Origin: Garcia nutans
Lineage: Eukaryota; Streptophyta; Magnoliopsida; Malpighiales; Euphorbiaceae
Assembly (NCBI GenBank): GCA_947685225.1
Contig: CANTUV010000035.1
Coordinates: 379,501 to 443,500, forward strand
Direction: 5' to 3'
Length of the DNA: 64,000 bases
The notes under the pieces were generated by a model that had not been told where the DNA came from, did no database searches, and saw only the letters and a program-made list of their open reading frames with translations. Positions 11,818 to 22,214 of this stretch are shown here, piece by piece (position 1 is the first letter of the stretch; the number at the start of each line of letters is the position of its first letter). The position numbers and the translations under genes are program-made.

Positions 11818-13255
11818 AAATCAGAACCCAAAATGATTGCCAGATCAAATTTAGGAGACTGGTTATTGAGTTTTTGTATCTTGTAATTATATAATACAAA
11901 TCCCAATTAATTATTATCAGAATTAATATTTCTTCCACTTGTTTAATTTGTATAATTCAACGGTAAATTCATTGCCCAAAATCATACTATGAAAAACCAA
12001 ATTAATGAATTATATATTATATGATATATTAAGATGTAAAAAGAGAAATAATTGAATTAATATTGATCAACAGGTTTTCAGAGATATGCATTGTGACAAT
12101 TGAACATCAATCCAGGAACTACAATGAACACATATGAATTAAATAAAAAAATTTGCCCTTTTAGGAGGAAATTTATCTGAGATAGCCAGCCCACTTGTTT
12201 TTATTAATTAAACAAAATAAAACTCAAAATTTTCAATTGCATATCTAATGCAATCTTAAATATTTATATTAAAATGGAGTCAGGAAGAAAATTGAAACCC
12301 TTTTGCCATGTCATTCTATTTATTTTCTAATTTTTGAAAAAATTTATCTGATTTTATATAATTAAAAACTAGGGAAAGAAATATACTGGAGTGAATTTAC
12401 TTAAAAAAATGTTGGCTTTTTTCTTTCAAAAATATAAAATTTTCAATTTTTAATTTTAAAAATATTCTTTTGAGATTATATCTAATATAAATTTAATATT
12501 TTTTACATGTATACATATGAAGAATTTTTAACTAAATTTTTTTTTTGAATATTACAGAGGGGGAAATCGATATTAAATAGAGAATTACATTTATACTTTG
12601 ATTATGTTTTGGCCTATTTAATTAACTTTTTTAAAAATATATATCTTTGAATTTTTTTAAAAATTATAAAATATTTTTAAAAAAAAAGAAAATTACATGT
12701 AGTTTTTTATTGATTTAATATACCAACACGTGTACGGCAGATAAGAATGAAAGAACCGGCTAAGATTACACTTTCCACGTCCTGCGGGAAAAAATCTGGT
12801 TTTCCACTCCTATACTTTGGGCTTTAATCGGCAAAACTGCGTGCTCCGTTGGATTTGGAATATGTCCAAATTAACATATTTTAAAGATATAATTACACTC
12901 TTTATTTTATAATTTTTTTTTATTTTTATTAATAATATTTTAATAAATTTATAATAAATATATAATAAATTATATAAATTTATAAATTTATAATAAACGT
13001 GTTATAAACTCATAATAAATTATCTAAATATAATATTTTTATAAAAAAATTATAAATTTTAATAAATCTATAAATATTTTTAAAAATATAATAAATTTAA
13101 ATTTTTTTATTTTTTTAATATTTTTATAAAAGCCCAATTCTAAAATCCCACAGAATTATTAATTTTCTCTGGCCAGCCCACCTCTGCTATTGAATACCAT
13201 TGGCTGTCACTCTCTCAAAACCACTGGCCAAAGCTTCATAGCCTTTAGTTTTCCC

Positions 13256-13286
<31 letters not shown>

Positions 13287-13416
13287 ACCAAACTCTTGCT
13301 TGCTGTTGCTTCATCAATCAAACCATCAAGTTCTTGATATCTTAAATCACTGCCAAAATTACCCAATTTGAATTTCATCCTAATTAATCCCTAAACAACA
13401 TATAATATAGTAGAAA
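11818..13416. other. AT-rich spacer with a distal G-box-like motif
   Basis: No gene seen. 12725-12860 is less AT-rich and includes ACACGTGT (CACGTG core near 12728), a possible bZIP/bHLH site upstream of the 13417 gene. An (AT)n run occupies about 13258-13287. Confidence 0.5.
13258..13287. repeat. (AT)n microsatellite in the 13417 gene promoter
   Basis: About 15 AT units, ending about 130 bases before the ATG at 13417. This is where the TATA box would be expected, so repeat length may affect transcription. That effect is an inference. Confidence 0.85.
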
Positions 13417-13668
13417 ATGAGTTCAGCAGCAGCAAGCAAAGCTTGGTTGGTTGCAGCCAGCATTGGGGCTGTGGAGGCATTGAAAGATCAAGGCTTTTGC
13501 AGGTGGAATTACACATTAAGGTCGATTCACCAACATGCTAAAACCCATGTTAGAACAATCTCTCAAGCGAAGAACCTTTCTTCTTCTGTTCTCAGTTCAA
13601 CCAAATTGAATAAATCAGAGGAGTCTTTGAGGAAAGTTATGTACCTGAGTTGTTGGGGTCCGAATTGA
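13417..13668 (+). CDS. Wound-responsive family protein (DUF3774), 83 aa
   Basis: Intronless ORF with the classic layout: SKAWLVAASIGAVEALKDQ, then GFCRWNYTLRSIHQHAK, a Ser-rich linker (NLSSSVLSSTKLNK) and the tail SEESLRKVMYLSCWGPN with the stop right after Asn. It differs from the 11551 product mainly in the linker. No signal peptide or domain outside DUF3774. The start follows three Ala/Ser residues typical of the family. It is convergent with the RING gene remnant that ends at 13986 on the other strand. Confidence 0.9.
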   Translation: MSSAAASKAWLVAASIGAVEALKDQGFCRWNYTLRSIHQHAKTHVRTISQAKNLSSSVLSSTKLNKSEESLRKVMYLSCWGPN

Positions 13669-14228
13669 AGGCCCATATTTGAAGCTTGAAAATATCTAGG
13701 AAATGAATAGCTTCGTATAATTTGTAAATTTCAATGATTATAATTGATGAGTATCAAATTCAATATTTGTTTTTTCCTTTGCCTTTTGTTTCTTCACATT
13801 TTTTCAAATTTACGGATGTTTTCATTTGGACATTAAAACATAAACATTAACTACAATACAGCCTTACATGGCTCCCATTGCTCTGAAGACTGAAACTAGA
13901 TTTTATTTTTAGTGAATCATTATGTGATAAATCTAAGATATTGTAAATGTTCAAGGGATGTGCAGTGCTTGCTCTAATGGAGCCACTAAATGCATGAAGA
14001 TCTGCAGACGGGGCACTGCCCATGGCTCTTGATCCATGGCACAATACATTCCTCATGAAACATATGCTTGCATGGGGTTACCGTAACCATCTCTTTAGGC
14101 TCAAAATCATCTAAACAAACAGCACATCTCTTGCCATCTTCTTCTTTCTCCCTTGCCATTTCATTCAGAGCTTGTGTAGCTTGATCTCTATAATACAGGC
14201 ACAATCTACCAGAAATTCTTCTAGGTAC

Positions 14229-14233
14229 AGGAT
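14229..14233. repeat. Target-site duplication AGGAT (left copy)
   Basis: Directly adjoins the TG of the 5' LTR. An identical copy at 18847-18851 adjoins the CA end of the 3' LTR. Confidence 0.95.
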
Positions 14234-14543
14234 TGTCGAAGGGTTGCTTCAATTGCTGCAACAAGGCTTTAATATCTCAGCTTGAATTTTTCATATCTGT
14301 CATCTTTTAATTTTTAGTTTTTATTTGACTCTTTTAAAATGTAATAGCTGATTAGTTGCTAAGAGTTCGTTAAACATGTAAACATGCTCCATTTAGTTGC
14401 TTAATTTTAGGAAGTATTAGCTGAATTTTTCTGTATATAAGCAATGTTCAGTTCAATAAAAAATATATAGATTTTTTCAACACATTTTTTTACTATCCTT
14501 ATTTCTTGTTTTTTATTACTTCTTGTATTCTAAAACATTAACA
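14234..14543 (+). repeat. 5' LTR of the copia element (310 bp)
   Basis: Starts TGTCGAAGGGTTGCTTC and ends TAAAACATTAACA. Contains a TATA-like 'tatataagc' near 14436. It differs from the 3' LTR by point changes and by lacking about 14 bases, so the insertion is not recent. Confidence 0.95.
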
Positions 14544-14546
14544 AAT

Positions 14547-14558
14547 TGATATCAGAAC
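14547..14558 (+). other. Primer-binding site (tRNA-iMet type)
   Basis: TGATATCAGAAC starts 3 bases after the 5' LTR. It matches the usual plant copia site TGGTATCAGAGC at 10 of 12 bases. Confidence 0.8.
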
Positions 14559-14589
14559 TTTCTTCTTGAGGGACTTGTGAAAAATTAGT

Positions 14590-15540
14590 ATGAATTCATC
14601 AAAAGCAATTGAAACTGGACAATCAAGTTCAAAAAACTTTTTCACTGCCATTGTACCACTTGTGTTTAATGGTGAAAATTATCAGGTTTGGGCTATAAAG
14701 ATGGAGGCTTACCTGGATGCAAATGATCTCTGGGAGGCTGTTGAGGAAGACTAAGAAGTTCTTCCATTACTAAACAATCCTACAGTAGCTCAGATGATAA
14801 ATCATAAAGAGAGGTAGACAAGAAAGTCTAAGGCAAAGTCTTGTTGTTTGCTGCAGTTTTACTTGCAATCTTTACCAGAATCATGACCTTGAAGAAAACC
14901 TTTGAAATATGAAATTTTCTCAAAAAGGAGTATGAAGGAAATGAGAAGATCAAAGGAATGCAAGTGATAAACTTGGTTAGAGAATTTGAAATGCAAAAGA
15001 TGAAGGAATCTGAAACTATCAAAGAGTATTCAGATAGACTTCTCAATATTATAAACAAGGTACAGTTGTTTGGTACTGAGTTTTCTGATATAAGAATAGT
15101 TCAAAAAATTCTTGTTACTATACCTGAAAGGTTTGAGGCTACTATTTCTTCGTTGGAGAATGCTAAAGATTTGTCAAAAATTATCTTGACAGAATTAATA
15201 CATGCTTTGCAGGCACAAGAGCAAAGAAGGCTCATTAGAAATGAAGGGTTTGTTGAAGGTGCTTTGCCAGTAAAGGTTCAAACAAATCAATGAGGCAAAG
15301 GAAAGCATAAAACCAAAAAGAAGGAAAGTTTTGGTTCACCTAATAAATCGGACTTTCCTCCTTGCAAGCATTATGGAAAAAAAGGTCATCCACCTTTTAA
15401 GTGTTGGAGAAGACTAGATGTAAAGTGTGAGAAATGTCAGAAAATGAGTCATCATCAAAAAATATGCAATAGCAACACTCAACAGAAAATCATAACTTAA
15501 GATAATCTTTAGCATAAAAATATTGCTCAAATAGTTGATC
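14590..15540 (+). pseudogene. gag region of the copia element, degraded
   Basis: Begins at an ATG (MNSSKAIETGQ) and shows the copia Gag start 'F-x-G-E-N-Y-Q-V-W-A-I-K-M' before a stop near 14751. An open stretch at 14958-15293 continues the capsid-like part. Two CCHC knuckles follow: the first has lost its second Cys (CKHYGKKGH), the second is complete (CEKCQKMSHHQKIC). The frame is interrupted several times. Confidence 0.8.
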
Positions 15541-18510
15541 AAGTAGAGGAGGAGCAACTCTTTGTGGCATCCTATTTTGCAACCAGCAGCTCAAGTGATA
15601 AATGGCTCATCGATAGTGGTTGCACAAATCACATGACATTTAACCATAATCTTCTCAGGGATCTAGATACAACAATGACCACTAAAGTAAAGATTGGTAA
15701 TGAGGAGTATATTGTTGTTAAGGGCAAAGGCATGGTTGCAATTAAAAGCTGCTCAGGTACAAAACTTATTCGAGAAGTGTTATTTGTACCTAATATCAGT
15801 CAAAATCTATTGAGTGTTGGTTAGTTTCTTAAAAGTGGACTCAAAGTGATCTTTGAGGGTAACCAATGCTTGATCAAAGACACAAAAGATGAAGATATGT
15901 TCAGAGTGAAGATGAAGGAAAAGAGTTTTGCACTAGATCCTTTGGAGGAGGAGCAAACAACCTTCTCTATAACAAAAGTCAGTACAGAAATTTGGCACAA
16001 GAGGCTGGGTCACTTTCATCATAAAGTTGTGGTGAGTATGCAAAAGAAAGAGTTAGTTCAAGGCTTGCCTGACCTTGAAGTTGATCTACCTTATTGCAAA
16101 CTTGTCAGTATGGAAAACAAGCTAGACTTCCCTTCAAACAATCAAACTGGAGAGCAATTGAGAAGCTGCAATTAATTCACACAGTCTTGGCTGGACCTTA
16201 CAAAATTCCTTCTCTAAATGGGAGTAAGTATTATCTACTCTTCATTGATGGTTACAGCAGAATGTGTTGGATTTACTTTCTCAGGTTCAAGTCAGAAGTG
16301 GCTGGTGCGTTCTGGAAGTTTAAGCAATAGATTGAAACACAAAGTGGCTACAAAATACAAACTTTAAGGATTGATAATGGGAAAGAATATACTTCAGAAA
16401 CATTCAATCAGTTCTATAAAGAAGCTGTAATTAAACATCAATTCACTGCTCCATATACTCCTCAGCAAAATGGAGTAAGTGAAAGGAAGAACCGTACTGT
16501 AATGGAGATGGCTAGATGTTTGCTCCAAGAAAAAGACTTGCCAAAAGAGTATTGAGCAGAGACTGCAAACACATCAGTGTTTCTGCTCAACATACTACCC
16601 ACTAAAGCAGTGGAGGTGAAGACTCCTTTTGAAGTATGGTATGGATACAAACCTTTCTTGAAAAACCTTAAAGTGTTTGGTTGTTTGTGTTTCACTTATG
16701 TGCCACAAATCAAAAGGGACAAGCTGGACATACGAGCTGAAGCTGGGATCTTTGTGGGATACAGCTTGGTTTCAAAAGCTTACAGAGTTTTTCAACCACA
16801 TTCAAGGAAAATTTTGATAAGCAGGAATGTTCACTTTGTGGAAAGTGCAAAATGGAATTGGAAAGAAGAGCAATCAATTCCTGAGCAAGGTTCTATGTTC
16901 CAGCTAAAGAAAGATGAATTGATTGATGATGTACCCGTTAGAGGCACAAGATCACTTTCTAATATCTATCAATGTAATTTTGATATTCTTGAACTAGAAG
17001 AATTTTGGGAAGCAAAAAAAATCCAAAATGGATAGTTGCAATAAAGGAGGAGTTGAGCATGATCGAGAAAAACTAAACTTAGCAATTGGTAAAAAGGCCT
17101 AAAGGCAGAAAAGTGATAGGAGTGAAATGGGTGTTTGGAACCAAGCTAAATGCAGATGGCTCTATCAACAAGCATAATGCTAGACTTGCTGTAAAAGGGT
17201 ATGCTCAAATCTCTGGTGTTGATTTTTCTGATACGCTTCTCCTGTTGCTAGACTAGAGACCATTAGATTATTGTTGGTAATGGCTGCACAAAAAGGCTGA
17301 AAAATATACTAGCTAGATGTTAAATCTTCCTTTTTGAATGGTTTTCTTAAGGAGGAGATATATGTTGAGTAGCCTGAAGGATTTTCAGTAAAGGAGCATT
17401 AAGATGATATGTATCTGCTAAAAAAATCTTGTATGGTTTGAAGCAAGCCCCAAGAGCCTAATACAACAGAATTGATGAACATTTGATGAAATTGGGTTTC
17501 AAGAAAAGTCTTAGTGAAGTTACCCTCTACATCAAAGGTGATGAAATCAATTTTGTTGTGGTTTTCCTGTATTTTGATGATTTGCTGGTTACAACAAGCA
17601 ATTCTGATTTAGTTCAGAAGTTCAAGGAAGATATGATGCACACCTTTGAAATGAATGATTTGGGAGAGATGGCATATTTTCTCGAAATGAAAATCAAGCA
17701 AAAAAAAGGAGAAAACTTTAGAAGTCAGAAGAAATTTGCAAAAAAAATTCTGAAAAAATTTAGAATGGATGAGTGCAAAGCCATAACTACTTCTATGTGT
17801 CAGAAAGAGAAGCTATGTAAGAAGGATAAAGATGAAAAAGTAGATGAAACTCTTTACAGAAGTCTGGTGGGATGTCTGATGTATCTTACAGCTACAAGAC
17901 ATAATATTTTACATGCAGTAAGCTTACAATCTATGTTTACTAATTGTGCAACTGAAACTCATTTTAAGGTTGCTAAAAGAGTACTGAGGTATATGAAAGG
18001 AACAATGAATTTTGAAGTTAAATTCTGTGCAAGTCAGAATTGCATTTTACAAGGATATTCTGACAGTGATCATGCTGGTTCTCTTGATGACATTAAAAGT
18101 ACTATAGGTTATTGTTTTAATCTTGGTTCAAGTGTGTTCTCTTGGTGTTCCAAGAAGCAAGAAATAGTTGCCCAATCAATAGCTGAGGCTAAATTCATTG
18201 CAGCAATAGCTGCTGCAAATCAAGTTTTATGGCTTATAAAAATGTTGATTGATCTAAACTTGAAGCAAGAAGGGTGCACAGAAGTATTTGTAGATAATCA
18301 AGTTGTCATTGCTATTTCAAACAATCCTATTTTTCATGAGAAGACAAAGCACTTCAATATCAAGTTGTTCTTTCTTAGATATCTATAGAAAAAAGGTTCT
18401 ATTAGACTGAAATATTATAAAACTGATCTTCAGCTGGCAGACATTTTTACAAAGCTCTTACCAAGTAAGTTTGAGTTTCTTAGAGAGAAGCTTGGAGTTT
18501 GCAGCAACTA
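15540..18510 (+). pseudogene. pol region of the copia element (PR-INT-RT-RH), degraded
   Basis: Pieces appear in copia order. The protease is DSGCTNHMT near 15615. The GAG-pre-integrase is WHKRLGHFHH near 15990. Integrase includes LFIDGYSRMCWIYF near 16240 and QQNGVSERKNRTV near 16465, with an in-frame TGA near 16554. RT ends with FLYFDDLLV near 17567, where Tyr-Val-Asp-Asp is usual. RNase H is SDSDHAGS near 18060 and AEAKFIAA near 18190. Stops and frameshifts are frequent at 17035-17480. Confidence 0.85.
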
Positions 18511-18513
18511 AGC

Positions 18514-18522
18514 AAGGAGGAG
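18514..18522 (+). other. Polypurine tract of the copia element
   Basis: AAGGAGGAG abuts the TG of the 3' LTR, the expected position for plus-strand priming. Confidence 0.75.
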
Positions 18523-18846
18523 TGTTGAAGGGTTGCTTCAATTGCTGCAATAAGACTTACCAATATCTCAACTTGAATTTTTCTTATCTGTCATGTTTTA
18601 ATTTTTTAGTTTTTATTTAACTCTTTCAAAATGTAATGGTCGATTAGTTGTTGGTTTTTAGGAGTTTGTTAAACATGTAAACATGCTTCATTTAGTTGCT
18701 TAATTTCAGGAAGTATTAGCTGAATTTTTCTATATATAAGCAATGTTCAGTTCAATAAAAAAAATATAAAAATTTTTCCAACACATTTTTTTTACTATCC
18801 TTATTCCTTTGCTTTCTATTACTCCTTGTATTCTAAAACACTAACA
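18523..18846 (+). repeat. 3' LTR of the copia element (324 bp)
   Basis: Starts TGTTGAAGGGTTGCTTC and ends TAAAACACTAACA. Partner of 14234-14543, with an extra stretch ('gttggtttttagg') relative to it. Confidence 0.95.
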
Positions 18847-20331
18847 AGGATTGTAGATTTCTTTCTTGAGCATCTTCTGGGCTTTGATTTGCTGATCTTG
18901 GGTCAATCTGGATTCTCGTTGTGTAGATGAACCAAAGTTCTGCCAATTCATTGTGTCCGCCAGTCTTGGAGGGGACTGCCTTCCCAAGCTATCAAGGATA
19001 AGAAACTGAATATGGGGATTTGGCTGCACATGTAAACTGCAGTTTTCCATCACTTAACTATATTATATGTGTAATGTGCTCATCATCAGAAAAAAAAAAT
19101 GAACTGATGAAAGAAAAAGATAAGCAATACCCGATTAAACCAAGAGGTCCTGTTATGAGATTCTCCTCTGTTGATCTCCATGGATCATCAGCACCTCTAT
19201 TTCCATCATAATTAACATAACACAAATAATAGAGTTTTTAAGTTGTTTTTGGGTGGAATTCATAGCTAACAAGAAATTTTGGGTAGCCCCTGAATGCTTA
19301 CCAGGTTGGCCAGAGAGGGAGCAGAGCGAGGAATGATGGGAAGTGAGGAGTAATTATTAGGAGAGTAAGTACGAATACCATAGTCCCATGCAGTTCTTCG
19401 ATCCCCTGGTGGGGTTGTGAAGTTGAAGTTGTTGGAGCTGCTGCTCATGGCAACTTCTTTTTACCTTCTTGATTCTTGCAAAATTTGCATTATTTTCTGG
19501 TAGCTAAATATAGTTCTTGAATTCTGGAAGAGTCTCTTGTTTTTATTTATTATTGCTATTTGATTTCCTAATGAAATGTGAAATGTCATTCATTTGTGAT
19601 TGTTGATTTCATCATGCATATATTCTAATGTAAAGCGGAATTGTTTTTCCATTGAAGAGATGCTTGTTTGTTTGGTGGCTAGAAATTAATGAATATGACC
19701 ATCACAATTAAGAAATTGAAGTGAGAAAAGAATCTAATTCTATTCTGTTTTACTTGGTTTGCAAATAAAAACATTCTCAAACGCCAACTCAATATGCACA
19801 CTCAAAGCACGGTTTAGCTGCATGTTTTCCTAGGTAATAAACTCAGTGTAAATGACCAAAGGGAAAGATATGATTCTTGGCTTTTGGGCCCTCCGATATT
19901 AAAGAAGATGAAATAATGTGCATGCAATGCATATCCTTCATGATGTTGGGCCAAACGAGCCATTTTGGGCCTTCTACAAAAGCTTAATGTTGTATTGGCC
20001 AATAATATGCCAAAAAACTGTTGGCAATGGCATGATCTAATGGTCAGTTACGTTTTCTCCTCAAATTCAGGCTGAACAAAACCAAAAAAGGGTGTTTATA
20101 AGAATAAACTACAGCCTTTGGTATCTCCAAAACTACAAGCTAATGAGCTATATATATATACAGGTATAAATGTATTAATACAAAAATGCAACTGCTTTCA
20201 GTTTCATTTTATCTCCTTCAATTAACATATAATTACTTGTCATGCATTCTCTATTTATAGATATCGAAAATAGCCCTTTGCCAATTAATCACTCTATAGT
20301 TAGTATAATAAAGATTAATTAATAAGTTAGA

Positions 20332-20576
20332 AGAGCAGACCTTGGACTGTTGTGGGCAGTGTTGCTGCTGTAGATGAGCTAAACGATAACAAGTTATGTA
20401 GATTTAATTCTGCCATGAAATATTTGCGCCACCAACACTTCCTTAACACTAAGGAGACAGTGGCAACCTCAGAAATGGAATCAGCAAGGACAGCCAATAA
20501 TAAGGAGAAACTCGATTCATCTGCAGAAGAAATTCTTAGAATTGTCATATACTTGAGTTGTTGGATACCCAACTAA
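20332..20576 (+). pseudogene. Degenerate DUF3774 wound-responsive gene copy
   Basis: Readable as SRPWTVVGSVAAVDELNDNKLCR..., which lines up with SKAWLVAASIGAVEALKDQGFCR of the 13417 gene, and ends EEILRIVIYLSCWIPN. There is no ATG at the expected place: the frame has a TAG just upstream of the homology, and the first in-frame ATG (20416) would remove the N-terminal block. Gly of CWGPN is Ile. Loss of the start codon and of conserved residues suggests a dead copy. A short protein from the internal ATG cannot be excluded. Confidence 0.7.
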
Positions 20577-22214
20577 TGGAATTGATAGAATAGCTCAACT
20601 TAACTCAATAAAGTCCTAATTTCAAGTTAGTCATAGTTAGCAATATGAATTTAATATAAATGAAATGTGATAAAATTTGACACTCGTCGTCGCTTACCAT
20701 GATTCTCTTTTTTTATCCGGAATTAAGATCGGGTATTGTATAAAAACTCATATATAGACTAACCAATTAATAAAACAACTAAGTAAGAATATATATTTTT
20801 TAATATAAATACAGAGAGGAGGAATTGAGAGTTAATATTTTTGAGAATATATATTTAGTGCTATACTATATGTCATTGCAAGTTTATTATCAGCATTTAG
20901 TATACCAAAGTTATTAATTTGTTGCCTCCAATATACACTATAGAGGATTGAATTATTGCCTCCAAAAATAATTTTAACGAATCAACAAAATGGGAATGAG
21001 CTAAAAAGAAAAAAAGATATTAATTCTTTTTATACAAGAGGGCCACATGGGAGCAAAGGTGATTATATTTGATAGTGCAACATCATCTTCATCCCAAATC
21101 ATTGTGTCCAGCCTGCTCTATCTTTTAATCATCAGATAAACCCCCTTTATCTATTCTTTTCAAGTTAATGCACATCAATTCATAAAATCCCTCAAATAAA
21201 AAACAATTTAGATGTAACTATCAATGATTATGTTAGGTAATGAAATCTATAATTGAATTATTTGGGATAATACATCACTTCAATTTTAAAAACTATCAAT
21301 GATTATATATATATACACACACACAAAGTTGAAAATTTTTTTTACTCTATTGTAAAAGGAAATTCTAATAATTTTTTTAAAAAATAGTTGAAATATTAAA
21401 TTGGATGAAGATTGTTGAAAAGAGAATTAGTAATTATTAATGTTTATTTTATAAATTTTAGTTATTTACTTCTGAATTATTTTCTGAAAATAAAATATTA
21501 TTATAAAATAATATATATATAATGCAAACACCTATGTACTCTTAAATATTACATAACAAAAAAATTTTCAAAATAGTATAAAAGATATATTTTCTCATCT
21601 CTTATTTTTTCCTTCATATGTAAGTGTATATATGAGTATATTTTATAAAAATAATAAATTTTTTTAGTTTATTAATTTATAATTAATATATAAACTTATA
21701 AATTTTTAGGATTTTATAATAAGATAAAAAATAAAAAAAAAACATATATATAAATTTATATTGATTCTATAATTAAATAAATTAAATATACCTTATTATT
21801 AATTTAAAATAAAATATATTAGCTAATTAATTTCCCTACTCATTAATTAAATAATTTTAACATTCAATTAAATTCAAATTAATTAAAATTAATTCATCAA
21901 ATTTGATAAAATGACAATAATTTATACATTCATTGTTTTTGCTTCAGGTTTTTAATATAAGATATGATTATTTACCTCAAAGCAATTGTGTTAATGTAAT
22001 AATTTCTCTTACTAAATAACAGGCCGGACCTCAAATAGACCAATCAAATTAACCAAAATCTCAATGCTTTGAGGTCCAACCCATTTGGCCATTACATAAC
22101 ATGACATATATAAGTACGTTTCAAATTTAACAGTAACAAGACAAAAAATAAATAAAATAAAAACGCCATTATAAAACAGAAACAAAATTCATCTTTTTTA
22201 AAGCAGAAGGGGAA
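20577..22214. other. AT-rich intergenic DNA
   Basis: No gene, RNA or clear mobile element seen. Several simple TA/CA runs (for example about 21305-21327). Confidence 0.6.

Larger units (their letters stand above)
14234..18846 (+). mobile_element. Ty1-copia LTR retrotransposon, complete but inactivated
   Basis: 4.6-kb element with TG...CA LTRs, flanked by the 5-bp target duplication AGGAT (14229-14233 and 18847-18851). Order: 5' LTR, primer-binding site, gag, protease, integrase, reverse transcriptase, RNase H, polypurine tract, 3' LTR. This is the copia order (integrase before RT). The reading frame is broken by many stops and frameshifts, so it cannot make its own proteins. It sits inside a coding exon of the RING gene, in the opposite orientation. 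Confidence 0.95.
13986..19448 (-). pseudogene. RING-H2 E3 ubiquitin ligase gene split by a copia element
   Basis: Exon 1 is 19448-19302 (MSSSSNNFNFTTPPGDRRTA..., GT donor). A second exon about 19208-19132 carries GADDPWRSTEENLITGPLG. A third starts near 19016 (PNPHIQFLILDSLGRQSPP) and runs to 18847. The same exon resumes at 14233 after the retroelement and ends at 13986 with a RING-H2 finger: CAVCLDDF, then CKHMFHEEC, then CPVC. The coding sense fits perfectly across the insertion when one copy of the 5-bp duplication is removed (KEIYN|PVPRRISGR). Proteins of this layout are E3 ligases that ubiquitinate substrates. No good AG acceptor is seen before exon 2, and its phase does not match exon 3, so further decay is likely. 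Confidence 0.85.
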
